Shown piece by piece: positions 17,031 to 26,146 of a stretch of DNA of 64,000 bases. Each line of letters opens with the position of its first letter. Position 1 is the first letter of the stretch. Source of the DNA: an uncultured Aquimonas sp. (GTDB taxonomy: Bacteria > Pseudomonadota > Gammaproteobacteria > Xanthomonadales > Xanthomonadaceae); NCBI RefSeq assembly GCF_937888285.1, contig NZ_CALART010000068.1, positions 15,277 to 79,276 of the forward strand. The letters run 5' to 3'. Under the pieces are notes generated by a model. The model was not told the origin of the DNA, searched no databases, and saw only the letters and a program-made list of their open reading frames with translations. The translations under genes were made by a program, and so were the position numbers.

Positions 17031-18052
17031 GCCGATGCGTCTTCGCGCGGCCGGGTCAGCTCGCGGCCCTCGGTGAAGCGCTGCATGAGGGCGCGGAAGT
17101 CGGCCAACTCGGGATGGCGCGCGGCGATGTCGAGCACGTAGCCGAGCACGCGCGGCAAGTCAGCGAGGTAGCCGGCCTTGCCGTCGCGGTAGTGCAGCCG
17201 GCAGAAGATGCCCAGTACCTTCAGATGGCGCTGCAGGCCCATCAGGTCGAAGGCGCGGAAGAAGCGCTGCGGCGCATCGGCAATGTGCCCGGCGCGCACC
17301 AGCTCACGGCGGAAGTCCTCGGCCCAGCCTTGCACGCGCGCCTCGTCCCAGCGCAGGTAGCAGTCGCGCAGCAGCGAGACCAGGTCATAGGTCAGCGGGC
17401 CGCCCAGCGCATCTTGGAAGTCGAGGATGCCGGGGCCGGGCGTGCAGTCGATCAGGTTGCGGCTGTGGTAGTCGCGGTGCACGAACACCCGCGGCTGCGC
17501 CATCGCGCTGTCCAGCAGCAGGCGGAAGGCGGACTCGATCGGGTCCCAGTCCTCGCATTCCAGCGCGATGCCGAGGTGCCGGCGCAGGAACCACTCCGGC
17601 ATCAGCTCCAGCTCCATCTCGAAGCGGGCGTGCTCGTAGGGCGGTACCGCATCGGCGGGCAGGCTCTGCAGGCGCAGCAGGGCCTCCAGCGCGCGGCCGT
17701 ACAGGGCGTCGGCGCTGTGCTCGTCGAGCCGATGCTGGTAGAGCGCGTCGCCGAGATGCTCGATCAGCGCGAGGCCAAGCCCGACGTCGGCGGCGATCAC
17801 CTTCGGCACGCGCAGGCCGGCGCCGCCGATCAGCGCACCGACCGCCAGCCAGGGCTGCAGCGGCACTTGCGCCGGCGGCGAATCCATCAGCAAGAGCTCG
17901 GGCGCGCCATCGAGCCGCAGGTAGCGGCGGAAGCTGGCGTCGCTGGCCGCCGGAGCAAGGCTCAGGTCGCTGCGACCAAGATGCGCGCGTGCCCAGGCCA
18001 GCGCTTCGAGTGCGCGTGCGTCGTCAGGCGGCATGGCAGGTGCCGCGCTCAC
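17027..18052 (-). CDS. amgK: N-acetylmuramate/N-acetylglucosamine anomeric kinase
   Basis: 341 residues if read from the GTG at 18050-18052, which overlaps the preceding stop as GTGA; an ATG six codons later (MPPDD) is possible. AmgK phosphorylates MurNAc at C1 with ATP, feeding MurU. The aminoglycoside-phosphotransferase fold is shown by SFRRYLRLD (P-loop-like), VHRDYHSRNLI (catalytic Asp and Asn) and GILDFQDALGGPLTYDL (metal-binding Asp). Operon with murU downstream and a deacetylase-like gene upstream, all overlapping by four bases. Confidence 0.93.
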   Translation of the reverse strand: MSAAPAMPPDDARALEALAWARAHLGRSDLSLAPAASDASFRRYLRLDGAPELLLMDSPPAQVPLQPWLAVGALIGGAGLRVPKVIAADVGLGLALIEHLGDALYQHRLDEHSADALYGRALEALLRLQSLPADAVPPYEHARFEMELELMPEWFLRRHLGIALECEDWDPIESAFRLLLDSAMAQPRVFVHRDYHSRNLIDCTPGPGILDFQDALGGPLTYDLVSLLRDCYLRWDEARVQGWAEDFRRELVRAGHIADAPQRFFRAFDLMGLQRHLKVLGIFCRLHYRDGKAGYLADLPRVLGYVLDIAARHPELADFRALMQRFTEGRELTRPREDASA

Positions 18053-18984
18053 GCGCTGGCGGCGAGGTCGGCCTCGGCCAGGGCGCGCACATGCGCCACG
18101 CTGCAGTCGCGCAGCGCGGTGAGGCTGTAGCCGCCCTCCAGCGTCGAGACCAGGCGGCCCTTCGCATGCCGGTCGGCAAGGTCGATCAGCTCCCCAGTCA
18201 GCCAGGCGTAGTCGGCGGCTTCGAGGTTCAGGCCGGCCAGCGGGTCAAGGCGATGGCCGTCGAAACCGGCCGAGATCAGCACCAGTTCGGGCTTGAAGGC
18301 GTGCAGGGCGGGCAGGGCCTCGCTGCGGTAAAGCTCGCGCAGCTCCTGACCGCAGGCGCCTTCAGCAAGCGGCAAATTGAGAATGTTGCCGGCGCCGCGC
18401 TCATGGGCTTCGCCGCTGTACGGATACAGCGGCGACTGGTGGCTGGACAAGTACATCACCCGCGGGTCGTTCCAGAAGATGTCCTGGCTGCCGTTGCCGT
18501 GGTGGACGTCGAAATCGATGATCGCCACGCGCTTCAGTCCGTGCCTGGCCAGCGCATGCGCCGCACCCACCGCGACTGAGTTGAACAGGCAGAAGCCCAT
18601 GGCCTGCGCACGGGTCGCATGGTGGCCGGGCGGGCGCACCGCGCAGAAGGCGCGCTTGGCCTCGCCGGCCATCACCGCATCGATGGCGGCGACCACGGCG
18701 CCGGCGGCGTGGCGCGCGGCCTCGGGCGAGTCCGCGTTCATCGCGGTGTCTTCGTCGATGCGGTGCTGATGCTCGATGGCGATGTCGAGAATGCTGGCCA
18801 CCAGCTCCGGCGTATGCGCCAGCAGCAGCTGCTCGCGGGTCGCGCGCGGTGCTTCGCGCCAGTCGATGGGCAGATCTTCGATGCCGTGCAGGGCCTGCAG
18901 CACGGACGCGAGCCGCTGCGGCGATTCGGGATGGCCGGGGCCCGCGCTGTGGCGGATGCAGACGGGGTGGGTGAACAGCAGCAT
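18049..18984 (-). CDS. Histone-deacetylase-family (class II-like) deacylase
   Basis: 311 residues from ATG 18982-18984. It has the full zinc deacylase signature: VRPPGHHATRAQAMGFCLFN with the catalytic His pair, AIIDFDVHHGNGSQDIF with Asp and His zinc ligands, and ISAGFDGHRLDPL with the third ligand, plus LEGGYSL near the C-terminus. Bacterial members deacetylate small molecules such as acetylpolyamines or possibly proteins; the substrate cannot be read from the sequence. It overlaps amgK by four bases and lies 35 bp after the adenosyltransferase gene, so it may belong to the same transcript. Confidence 0.93.
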   Translation of the reverse strand: MLLFTHPVCIRHSAGPGHPESPQRLASVLQALHGIEDLPIDWREAPRATREQLLLAHTPELVASILDIAIEHQHRIDEDTAMNADSPEAARHAAGAVVAAIDAVMAGEAKRAFCAVRPPGHHATRAQAMGFCLFNSVAVGAAHALARHGLKRVAIIDFDVHHGNGSQDIFWNDPRVMYLSSHQSPLYPYSGEAHERGAGNILNLPLAEGACGQELRELYRSEALPALHAFKPELVLISAGFDGHRLDPLAGLNLEAADYAWLTGELIDLADRHAKGRLVSTLEGGYSLTALRDCSVAHVRALAEADLAASA

Positions 18985-19019
18985 CCGCGCGGGTCCTCGT
19001 TGCGGTTCAGTAGAGACGC

Positions 19020-19574
19020 TCAGCCCTTGCGCCGCTCGTGGTTCCACAGCACCTCGCCGTGGCCCGAGGCGCGCGCCAGCACGCGGGCCATCACGAACAG
19101 CAGGTCCGACAGCCGATTGAGATAGCGGATCGCCTGTGGACGCACCGCATCGTGGTGGCCGAGGGTGACCACCTCGCGCTCGGCGCGGCGGCAGACGGTG
19201 CGCGCCACATGGCAGTGCGCCGCTGGCGCACCACCGCCGGGCAGGATGAAATCCTTGAGCGGCGGCAGGTCGGCATTGAGCCCGTCGAGGATGCTCTCGA
19301 GGCGTTCGATGTCGGCATCCTGCATGGCCGCATGGCCGGGGATGCACAGCTCGCCGCCGAGATCGAACAGCTGGTGCTGGATCGAGATCAGCGGCTCGCG
19401 GATCGCCTCGGGCAGCTCCTGCGCCAGCAGCACGCCGATGCAGGAGTTCAGCTCGTCGACCGTGCCGTAGGCGGTGACGCGGGCGGAGTCCTTGGAGACG
19501 CGGCTGCCGTCGCCGAGGCCGGTGCTGCCGTCATCGCCGGTGCGCGTGTAGATCTTGGAAAGACGATTGCCCAT
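19020..19574 (-). CDS. PduO-type ATP:cob(I)alamin adenosyltransferase
   Basis: 184 residues. Transfers the adenosyl group of ATP to cob(I)alamin to make coenzyme B12. Diagnostic: the N-terminal ATP-binding YTRTGDDGSTGLGDGSRVSK, then AYGTVDELNS, FDLGGELC, the C-terminal LPGGGAPAAHCHVARTVCRR with the trimer-interface Arg residues, and YLNRLSDLLFVMAR. Typical length. Three bases separate it from the DUF6580 membrane protein upstream, suggesting co-expression. Confidence 0.95.
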   Translation of the reverse strand: MGNRLSKIYTRTGDDGSTGLGDGSRVSKDSARVTAYGTVDELNSCIGVLLAQELPEAIREPLISIQHQLFDLGGELCIPGHAAMQDADIERLESILDGLNADLPPLKDFILPGGGAPAAHCHVARTVCRRAEREVVTLGHHDAVRPQAIRYLNRLSDLLFVMARVLARASGHGEVLWNHERRKG

Positions 19575-19577
19575 GGC

Positions 19578-20129
19578 TCAGGCTGCCGTGCGGGCGGTGC
19601 GCAGGGCCGGCAGGCGCTGCTGCAGCAGGGCGTAGCCACCGAACAGGATCAGGCTCCATACGGCGGTGCCCAGCAGTTGGGCGCGGAAGAAGGGCAGGGC
19701 GGCGACATAGCACTCGGTCAGCCCGATGCTGCAGGCCGGATGCGTGCCGAGAGTGTCGGCAGTGGCCCAGACCGCGAAGTTGGTGACCACGAAGAACAGC
19801 ACCGCACCGGCGAGGCCGGCTGCAACGACGCGCAGCACGCTGACCCGGTCGCGCAGCCAGAAGCCCAGCAGTACGCAGGCGGCGACGCATCCGTAGACCA
19901 CCGGCATCAGGCCGTAGACGCCGATGTACAGGTCGCTCAGCAGCAGCGCGCCCAGCGGCACTGCGAACGCGGCCCAGCGGCTGGCGAAGTAGGCGCCGCC
20001 GAACAGGGCGATGGCCTCGACCGGGGTGAAGTTCCAGGCGTGCGGCAGCAGGCGCGAGGCGGCGGCGGCGAGGATGAAGGCGGCCAGCAGCAGCGGGCGC
20101 AGCGGCAGCGACGAGGCGTTCGGGGACAT
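19578..20129 (-). CDS. DUF6580-type membrane protein
   Basis: 183 residues, mostly hydrophobic, with about five membrane segments. The family-like segment WNFTPVEAIALFGGAYF lies near residues 37-53 and ALLLSDLYIGVYG after it. The fold resembles small substrate-binding membrane components such as ECF S-components, but that is only an impression. The start at ATG 20127-20129 is followed by a hydrophobic N-terminus. Its closeness to a cobalamin enzyme makes a vitamin-transport role conceivable, not demonstrated; no cobalamin riboswitch was recognised upstream. Confidence 0.75.
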   Translation of the reverse strand: MSPNASSLPLRPLLLAAFILAAAASRLLPHAWNFTPVEAIALFGGAYFASRWAAFAVPLGALLLSDLYIGVYGLMPVVYGCVAACVLLGFWLRDRVSVLRVVAAGLAGAVLFFVVTNFAVWATADTLGTHPACSIGLTECYVAALPFFRAQLLGTAVWSLILFGGYALLQQRLPALRTARTAA

Positions 20130-20335
20130 CGGCAGGCTCCAGCGGGAATCGATCCGGCGCAGCGCCGGAGAACAGGGCACAAGGATAGCCGAGGCCGGCG
20201 CCAGGGTGGCCGAACCGCTTGGGCTTTCCTCCACGGCCGAGCAGCGCCGGTGCCCTCGGTTCGCCCTGCGGTCCTGGCGCGGTCGGGGGCGCGGCACCCA
20301 CGGCCCCGGCACGCCGGCGGGTCTAAACTTGCGCG

Positions 20336-21589
20336 ATGCCCACATCACCCGCCTTGAACGAGGCCGCGCACCGCCTCGCCCCCGAGCTGCTCGACGTGCT
20401 CATCGTCGGCGGCGGCCTGGTCGGCAGCAGCCTTGCCTGCGCGCTGGACCGCAGCGATCTGCGCGTGGCCCTGGTCGAAGCCAGCGCGCCGCAGCGCGAG
20501 CAGCCCCCGAGCTTCGACGAGCGCAACCTCGCGCTCAACCGGCTCAGCGTCGATGCGCTCGACGCGCTGGGCGTGCTGGCGCATCTGCACAGCCCGCCGG
20601 TGCCGATCCGCGGCGTGCATGTGAGCAGCGCCGGTGACTTCGGCCGCGTGCGGCTCGACGCCGCTGCGCATGGCGTCGATGCCTTCGGCGGCGTGGTGGT
20701 GGCGCGCGAGCTGGGCCAGGCCCTGCAGCGGCGTCTGGCCGAGTGCCGCGAGCTGCTGCACCGCGCGCCAGCGCGCGTGCTGCAGGTGCGATGGGTCGAT
20801 GAGCACATGCAGGTCGAGCTGGACAGCGGCGAGGTAATGCGCACGCGCCTGCTGGTGATCGCCGAGGGCACCGACTCGATGCTGCGCGAGTCGCTGGGTC
20901 TCGGCTCGACCCACAGCGACTACGGCCAGACCCTGTTCGTCAGCGTGGTCGAGGCCGACCGCGCGCACGGCGGCATCGCCTTTGAGCGCTTCACCGCCGA
21001 GGGTCCGGTGGCGATGCTGCCGCTCGCCGGCAGGCGGCTCGGCAGTGTGCTGACCGTGGCCAATGCGCAGAGCGACAGCGTGCAGGCGCTGGATGAGGTC
21101 GGCTATCTCGCCCTGCTGCAGCAGCGCTTCGGCTGGAAACTGGGGCGCCTGCGTCGGGTCGGTCGGCGCAGCGCCTACGCCATGCGTCTGGTCACCGCCA
21201 ATGCCCTGCACGGGCCGCGCTGCGTGGTGGTCGGCAATGCCGCACAGACCCTGCACCCGATCGGCGCGCAGGGCTTCAACCTGGGCCTGCGCGATGCGCT
21301 GACGCTCGCCGGCCTGCTCCTCGATGGCAGCGATGTGGACGCCGGCAGCCCGGCCCTGCTGGCCGAGTACGCGCGGCGTCGCGAGTCCGATCGCGCTCGC
21401 ACGATCGACTTCAGCGATGGGCTCGCCCGCCTGTTCGCGCATACCGCTGCACCGGTGCGCTGGCTGCGCGGCCTGGGCCTGGCGGCCTGCGACCACTTCT
21501 CCGATCTCGCGCGTCCGCTGGTGCGTGGCGCGATGGGCGCCGAGCCCTCGGCGCTGGCGGCCCTGGAACAGCTGCGGAGGCGCGCATGA
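20336..21589 (+). CDS. ubiH: UbiH-type FAD monooxygenase of ubiquinone synthesis
   Basis: 417 residues. Aromatic-ring hydroxylase of the aerobic ubiquinone pathway (UbiH acts at C1). FAD-binding GGGLVGSSLA at residues 25-34, the second motif FDERNLALN, and the C-terminal ribityl motif GNAAQTLHPIGAQGFNLGLRD in UbiH form (GNAAQTLHP rather than GDAAH). It overlaps the next hydroxylase gene by ATGA. Assignment to UbiH rather than another Coq6-family member rests on this motif and on the pairing. Confidence 0.88.
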   Translation: MPTSPALNEAAHRLAPELLDVLIVGGGLVGSSLACALDRSDLRVALVEASAPQREQPPSFDERNLALNRLSVDALDALGVLAHLHSPPVPIRGVHVSSAGDFGRVRLDAAAHGVDAFGGVVVARELGQALQRRLAECRELLHRAPARVLQVRWVDEHMQVELDSGEVMRTRLLVIAEGTDSMLRESLGLGSTHSDYGQTLFVSVVEADRAHGGIAFERFTAEGPVAMLPLAGRRLGSVLTVANAQSDSVQALDEVGYLALLQQRFGWKLGRLRRVGRRSAYAMRLVTANALHGPRCVVVGNAAQTLHPIGAQGFNLGLRDALTLAGLLLDGSDVDAGSPALLAEYARRRESDRARTIDFSDGLARLFAHTAAPVRWLRGLGLAACDHFSDLARPLVRGAMGAEPSALAALEQLRRRA

Positions 21590-22764
21590 GCCGCGCGCGG
21601 GCAGGGCATGAGGCCATCGTCATCGGCGCCGGCATCGTCGGGGCAGCGATCGCGCTGGGGCTGGCGAATCAGGGCCGACGGGTGGCACTGGTCGAAGCGC
21701 GCGAGCCGCCCGACTGGCGGGTCGAGGACTCGCCCGATCTGCGCGTCTACGCCATCGCGCCCGGCTCGCAGGCGCTGCTGGACGCGCTGGGCGTGTGGCC
21801 GGGCATCGCTGGCGCGCGCGTGCAGCCCTACCGCGCCATGCACGTCTGGGATGCCGGCGGCGGCGTGCCCCTGCATCTCGATGCCGACGAGTCGGGCCTG
21901 CGCGAGCTCGGCCATATCGTCGAGGCCGGACTGATCCAGCGGCAGCTGTGGCAGGCGCTGGCGCCGGCCGGCGTCGATCTGCGCCTCGGCCGCGTGCAGG
22001 GCTATGCCGAGGAAGACGGCGGCGCCGTGCTGGACCTGGACGATGCCAGCCTGCGCGCGCCGCTGCTGATCGCCGCTGACGGCGCCCACTCGCCGCTGCG
22101 CGCCCTGGCCGGCATCGAAACGCGCGGCCATGACTATGCGCAGAGTGGTCTGGTCGCCTACCTGCGCACCGAGCGGCCGCATCAGCAGACCGCCTGGCAG
22201 CGCTTCCTGCCCACCGGCCCGCTGGCGGTGCTGCCGTGCGCCAACGAGCGCGTGTCGATTGTCTGGAGCCTGCCCACGGCCGAAGCCGAGCGACTACGCG
22301 ACATGGATGCCGAGTCTTTCGAGCGTGAGCTGACCCGCGCCTTCGATGCAGAGCTTGGCGCGATGCGGCTGACATCCGAGCGCGTGCTGTTTCCGCTCAG
22401 GCTGCAGCTGGCCCAGCGCTATCGGAGTGGTCCGCTGCTGCTGGCCGGCGACGCCGCGCATGCGGTGCATCCGCTGGCCGGGCAGGGCGTGAACCTCGGG
22501 CTGCAGGATGCGCGCGAGCTGCTGGCCTTGTCGGAGGAAGCACGGCAGCGCGACCAGCCTCTGCATTCGCCGCGCCTGATCGAGCGCTACGCGCGTCGTC
22601 GTCGCAGCGAGAACGCGCTCGCCGCGCAGGGCTTCGATGCCCTGAACCGCCTGTTCTCGAACGACGCCCTGCTGCCGACCCTGCTGCGCGGCCATGTGCT
22701 GGGGCTCGCCGGGGCGATTGCGCCCCTGCGCAGGCTGTGGGTGCAGCGTGCTGCAGGGCTGTAA
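21586..22764 (+). CDS. Second FAD-dependent ubiquinone-pathway hydroxylase (UbiI/UbiF/UbiM type)
   Basis: 392 residues. Same family as the upstream gene: N-terminal GAGIVGAAIALGLA, then DLRVYAIAPGSQALLDALG, ADGAHSPLR (middle motif) and AGDAAHAVHPLAGQGVNLGLQ with the classical GDAAH. It is likely to hydroxylate C5 or C6 of the quinone ring, but the regiospecificity cannot be read from sequence. Translationally coupled to ubiH. It ends 94 bp before the next gene. Confidence 0.88.
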   Translation: MSRARAGHEAIVIGAGIVGAAIALGLANQGRRVALVEAREPPDWRVEDSPDLRVYAIAPGSQALLDALGVWPGIAGARVQPYRAMHVWDAGGGVPLHLDADESGLRELGHIVEAGLIQRQLWQALAPAGVDLRLGRVQGYAEEDGGAVLDLDDASLRAPLLIAADGAHSPLRALAGIETRGHDYAQSGLVAYLRTERPHQQTAWQRFLPTGPLAVLPCANERVSIVWSLPTAEAERLRDMDAESFERELTRAFDAELGAMRLTSERVLFPLRLQLAQRYRSGPLLLAGDAAHAVHPLAGQGVNLGLQDARELLALSEEARQRDQPLHSPRLIERYARRRRSENALAAQGFDALNRLFSNDALLPTLLRGHVLGLAGAIAPLRRLWVQRAAGL

Positions 22765-22858
22765 ATCGGCGCTCAGCTGGGGTTGGGCCTGCGGGCTTGG
22801 CGGCGGTGGATGCCTCGCACTATTGTGGCCGCGCACTCCCACAAGGCCGAGGTGAAGC

Positions 22859-23938
22859 ATGCGCGCGTCGATCCGATCCACCGCTGCGGGCCTGCCCCGT
22901 CTCCTGCTCGCGGCGATCAGCGCCTGCGCGCTACTGCTTCCCGTCGCCCATCTGCAGGCGCAGCCACAGGACGGCTATATCGGCCCCGAACTGAGCAGCG
23001 AGCCCGCCGGCCCGGGCCTGCAGAAGGGCGCGCGCCACGGCGGCGGCTACCGGGACGACTGGAGCTACTGCGCCGGCGAAAGGCAGCGTTGCGACGTGCG
23101 TGGCTGGGGCGTGGTGCGCTACGGCACCGACGGCCGCTACGTCTATCGCGAGGTGCGCAACGCGTCGCTGCGATGCGACAACTCGATGTTCGGCGACCCC
23201 TACCGCGGCAAGTCCAAGCAGTGCGAAGTGCGCTACTTCCATGACGGCGGTTGGGATGACGGCGGCTGGGACGGCGGCGGCGATGGCGGCTGGACGCGCT
23301 GCGCCAGCGAAGGCCGCATCTGTCGCTTCAGCGGCGGCGGTGCGATCGTCCGCTACGGTTCGGACGGGCGCTTCTACGAGCGCGAAGTGCGCGGCAACCA
23401 GGTGATGTGCAGCAACCAGAGCTTCGGCGACCCCGCACCTGGCCGCTCGAAGTACTGCGACGTACGCGCCGGCGGCAGCGGCGGCGGTTGGGGCGGGGGC
23501 GACGGTTGGGACGGCGGCGGCAGCGCCGACTGGCAGTACTGCGCTGGCGAGGACGGCCTCTGCAACCTGCCCGGTCGCGCCACGGTGCGCTTCGGTACCG
23601 ATGGCCGTTTCACCGAACGCAGCTATCGCGGCGGCACGGTTTCGTGCTCGGTGCGTGAGTTCGGCGATCCCGTGCGCGGCAAGCGCAAGCACTGCGAGTA
23701 CCGCCTTGAGCGCGGCCCGGGCGGCGGCATCGGCGGTGGCGTGGGCTCCGGCAGCTTCGAGTTCTGCGCCAACGAAGACGGCTACTGCGAGTTCCGTGGC
23801 CGCCGGCTGGTGCGCTTTGGCGACGGCGGCCGCTTCGTGACCCGCGAATTCCGCGGTGGCGTCGAGTGCAGCATCCGTGCCTTCGGCGAAGACCCAGCAC
23901 CGCGCCGCAAGAAGCGCTGCGAGGTCGAATTGCGCTGA
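22859..23938 (+). CDS. Secreted protein with four Cys-rich tandem repeats
   Basis: 359 residues. Signal peptide at about residues 12-35. Four repeats of about 55-60 residues begin at W68, W145, W225 and F300. Each has four cysteines in the pattern YCAxE...C...G...VRYGxDGR...C...FGDPxxGxxKxC. Gly/Trp/Asp-rich linkers (GGWDDGGWDGGGDGG and similar) separate the first three; the third linker is Gly/Ser-only. The cysteines suggest two disulfides per repeat and an exported, possibly carbohydrate- or surface-binding protein. I recognise the repeat as one that recurs in secreted proteins, but no function can be assigned. Confidence 0.75.
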   Translation: MRASIRSTAAGLPRLLLAAISACALLLPVAHLQAQPQDGYIGPELSSEPAGPGLQKGARHGGGYRDDWSYCAGERQRCDVRGWGVVRYGTDGRYVYREVRNASLRCDNSMFGDPYRGKSKQCEVRYFHDGGWDDGGWDGGGDGGWTRCASEGRICRFSGGGAIVRYGSDGRFYEREVRGNQVMCSNQSFGDPAPGRSKYCDVRAGGSGGGWGGGDGWDGGGSADWQYCAGEDGLCNLPGRATVRFGTDGRFTERSYRGGTVSCSVREFGDPVRGKRKHCEYRLERGPGGGIGGGVGSGSFEFCANEDGYCEFRGRRLVRFGDGGRFVTREFRGGVECSIRAFGEDPAPRRKKRCEVELR

Positions 23939-24126
23939 CCCCACCGTGCCGCGCCAGGGCCCGAGCGGGCTGGCGCTGCGCAGGCCCCGACGGCCGCACG
24001 GCGGCAGGGCGCGGGGCGGCCATCTGCGACAAGGCGTGCAGCCTCCGCGCCGATCCGTGTGGATCGCCGTCGAGGCTGCCGCCGCGAGCGGCTACCATCT
24101 CCGGTTTGCAGGCCAGAGGCGTGCCC

Positions 24127-25242
24127 ATGTCCGTGCTGCCGATTGATGCATCGCCTGCGGAGCCCCTGCTCTCCGGCGCTGAGCGCGCGCCGTCGCGCCT
24201 GTTCTGGTGGCTGCACATCGGCGGCTGGCTGGGTTACTTCGCGCTGTCCTTCTTGGGCGCGCTGGCCCACGGCAAGCCCTTGCACTACTGGAGCGTGCCG
24301 GCAGCGACCGCGCTGGCCGGCGCCATCGGCACGACCCTGCTGCGCCCCTGGCTGCAGCGCCTGCTCGGCCGGCCGATGCCGCAGCGCCTGCTGTGGGCGA
24401 TGCCCCCGGTGCTGGTGGTGGCCCTGCTGATGGGTGGGGCCTATGCGCTGGTGCTGGTGGAGTACTGCAGCGACTGCCGTCCGGCCTCGCGCCTGAGCTA
24501 TCTCGCCTACGGCATCAGCCATCTCTACGTGGTACTGACCTGGCTGGGCCTCTACCTCGGGCTCACCACCTACCGCCAGCTGCAGCAGGAGAGCCAGCGC
24601 CTGCTGGCGGCGAACGCGATGGCCCACCAGGCGCAGCTGAAGATGCTGCGCTACCAGCTCAATCCGCACTTCCTGTTCAACACGCTCAACGCCATCTCGA
24701 CCCTGGTGCTGGACCGCGACACGCCGACCGCCAATGCGATGGTGCAGGGGCTGTCGGCCTTTCTTCGGCACTCGCTGGACAGCGATCCGATGCAACGGGT
24801 CAGCCTGCGCCAGGAGCTCGAAGCCCTGCAGCTCTATCTCGGCATCGAGCGCACCCGCTTCGGCGAGCGCCTGCGCGTCGACACCGAGATCGCGCCCGAT
24901 TGCTTCGGCGCGCTGGTGCCCAGCCTGATCCTGCAGCCGCTGATCGAGAACGCGATCAAGTACGCGGTGGCGCCGCGCGTCGAGGGCGGGCACCTGCGCA
25001 TCGAGGCGCGGCGCGAGGGTGCCTCGCTGGTGCTGCGGGTCAGCGATGACGGCCCCGGCTGCCCGGCGATTCTGGCCGACGGCCAGTTCCCGCCCGGCAA
25101 GGGCGTGGGCCTGCGCAATGTGTTCGAGCGCGTGCGCGTGCTGTACGGCGCGGCCGGCGACAGCCGCGCCCGCAACCGCGCCGAGGGCGGGCTGGAGATC
25201 GAGCTGCGCCTGCCCTTTGAGCTGCGCGTGGGCGCGCCCTAG
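24127..25242 (+). CDS. LytS-type membrane sensor histidine kinase
   Basis: 371 residues from ATG 24127. About four membrane helices occupy residues 25-160. They are followed by the His_kinase domain typical of LytS/YehU: MLRYQLNPHFLFNTLNAIS, with the phospho-acceptor His in NPHFLFN, then the ATPase part with LILQPLIENAIKYAV (N box), SDDGPGCP and GVGLRNVFERV. No extracytoplasmic sensor domain is evident, so a membrane-derived or ligand signal is likely. The cognate LytTR regulator starts 11 bp downstream. Confidence 0.93.
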   Translation: MSVLPIDASPAEPLLSGAERAPSRLFWWLHIGGWLGYFALSFLGALAHGKPLHYWSVPAATALAGAIGTTLLRPWLQRLLGRPMPQRLLWAMPPVLVVALLMGGAYALVLVEYCSDCRPASRLSYLAYGISHLYVVLTWLGLYLGLTTYRQLQQESQRLLAANAMAHQAQLKMLRYQLNPHFLFNTLNAISTLVLDRDTPTANAMVQGLSAFLRHSLDSDPMQRVSLRQELEALQLYLGIERTRFGERLRVDTEIAPDCFGALVPSLILQPLIENAIKYAVAPRVEGGHLRIEARREGASLVLRVSDDGPGCPAILADGQFPPGKGVGLRNVFERVRVLYGAAGDSRARNRAEGGLEIELRLPFELRVGAP

Positions 25243-25253
25243 TCCTGCCCCGC

Positions 25254-26069
25254 ATGAGTGCCGCTGCGCTGCGCACCCTGCTGGTCGACGACGAGCCGCT
25301 GGCCCGACGCGGCCTGCGCCTGCGTCTCGACGGCGCGGCCGACATCGAGATCATCGGCGAGGCCGGAGACGGTCTCGCCGCGCTGGCGGCGATCGATGCG
25401 CAGCGTCCGGACCTGGTCTTTCTCGACGTGCAGATGCCCGGCCTCGATGGCTTCGGCGTGCTCGCCGCACTGGCCGAACGCGCGCTGGAGACGCTTCCGC
25501 AGGTGGTCTTCGTCACCGCCTTCGACCACTACGCCCTGCGCGCCTTCGAGACCCGCGCGCTCGACTACCTGCTGAAGCCGGTCGAGCCCGAGCGCCTCCA
25601 GCAGGCGCTGGTGCGCGTGCGCGAGCAGCGCCGGCGCGCCGACGAGGCCGCCCACTGTGCGCATCTGCTGTGCCTGCTGGGTGATCTGTCCGGCCGTCCC
25701 AGCCTCAGCCTCGACGAGGCCCTGCGCGCCGAGCGCGCGGAAGAGCTGCGGCGCAGCGACCGGCTGGCGATCCGCGACGGCGGCCGCACCGTGCTGGTCG
25801 CACTGGCCAGCATCCGCTGGATCGACGCCGCCGGCGACTACATGTGCATCCACACCGACGGCGGCACCCACGTGCTGCGCGCGACCCTGCGCCAGCTCGA
25901 AGCCGAGCTCGATGCGGCACGCTTCCCGCGCATCCACCGCTCGACCATCGTCAATGCTTCGCGCGTGGTCGAGATGCGTCCGCACCTGAACGGTGAGGCC
26001 TTCCTCAAGCTCGACTGCGGCCAGGAGCTGAAGCTCTCGCGCGGCTACCGCGAGCGCTTCCGCGGCTGA
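25254..26069 (+). CDS. LytTR-family response regulator
   Basis: 271 residues. Receiver domain with LLVDDEPLARRGL, phospho-acceptor Asp in DLVFLDVQMPGLDG, FVTAFDHYALRAF and the conserved Lys in YLLKPVEPERL. A linker of about 50 residues leads to a C-terminal LytTR DNA-binding domain (IRWIDAAGDYMCIHTDGGTHVLR, RIHRSTIVN, LKLSRGYRERF). It forms a two-component system with the kinase 11 bp upstream and resembles AlgR/LytR. Target genes unknown; the RND pump downstream is a candidate by position only. Confidence 0.95.
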   Translation: MSAAALRTLLVDDEPLARRGLRLRLDGAADIEIIGEAGDGLAALAAIDAQRPDLVFLDVQMPGLDGFGVLAALAERALETLPQVVFVTAFDHYALRAFETRALDYLLKPVEPERLQQALVRVREQRRRADEAAHCAHLLCLLGDLSGRPSLSLDEALRAERAEELRRSDRLAIRDGGRTVLVALASIRWIDAAGDYMCIHTDGGTHVLRATLRQLEAELDAARFPRIHRSTIVNASRVVEMRPHLNGEAFLKLDCGQELKLSRGYRERFRG

Positions 26070-26093
26070 GCGCTTCGCAACCGTAAGCTGCAG

Positions 26094-26135
26094 CGCGGGT
26101 GTTCTCGAACACATCGCGGGTGTTCTCGAACACAT
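26094..26135. repeat. Two tandem copies of a 21-bp unit with GTGTTC/GAACAC dyad
   Basis: CGCGGGTGTTCTCGAACACAT occurs twice without a gap (26094-26114 and 26115-26135), identical. Each unit contains GTGTTC-TC-GAACAC. It lies just after the LytTR gene and about 310 bp before the RND pump. LytTR regulators bind pairs of short direct repeats about 21 bp apart, so this is a candidate binding site. Confidence 0.55.
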
Positions 26136-26146
26136 CCGGATCCGTC

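Noticed and set aside
20130..20335. Possible cobalamin riboswitch before the adenosyltransferase operon
   Set aside because: No B12-box-like sequence or the expected series of stems could be found in the 206-bp gap.
19038..20357. Plus-strand frame over the adenosyltransferase and DUF6580 genes
   Set aside because: Antisense to well-conserved motifs; composition typical of a shadow.
26094..26135. Twin 21-bp repeat as the start of a CRISPR array
   Set aside because: Only two contiguous copies and no spacers.
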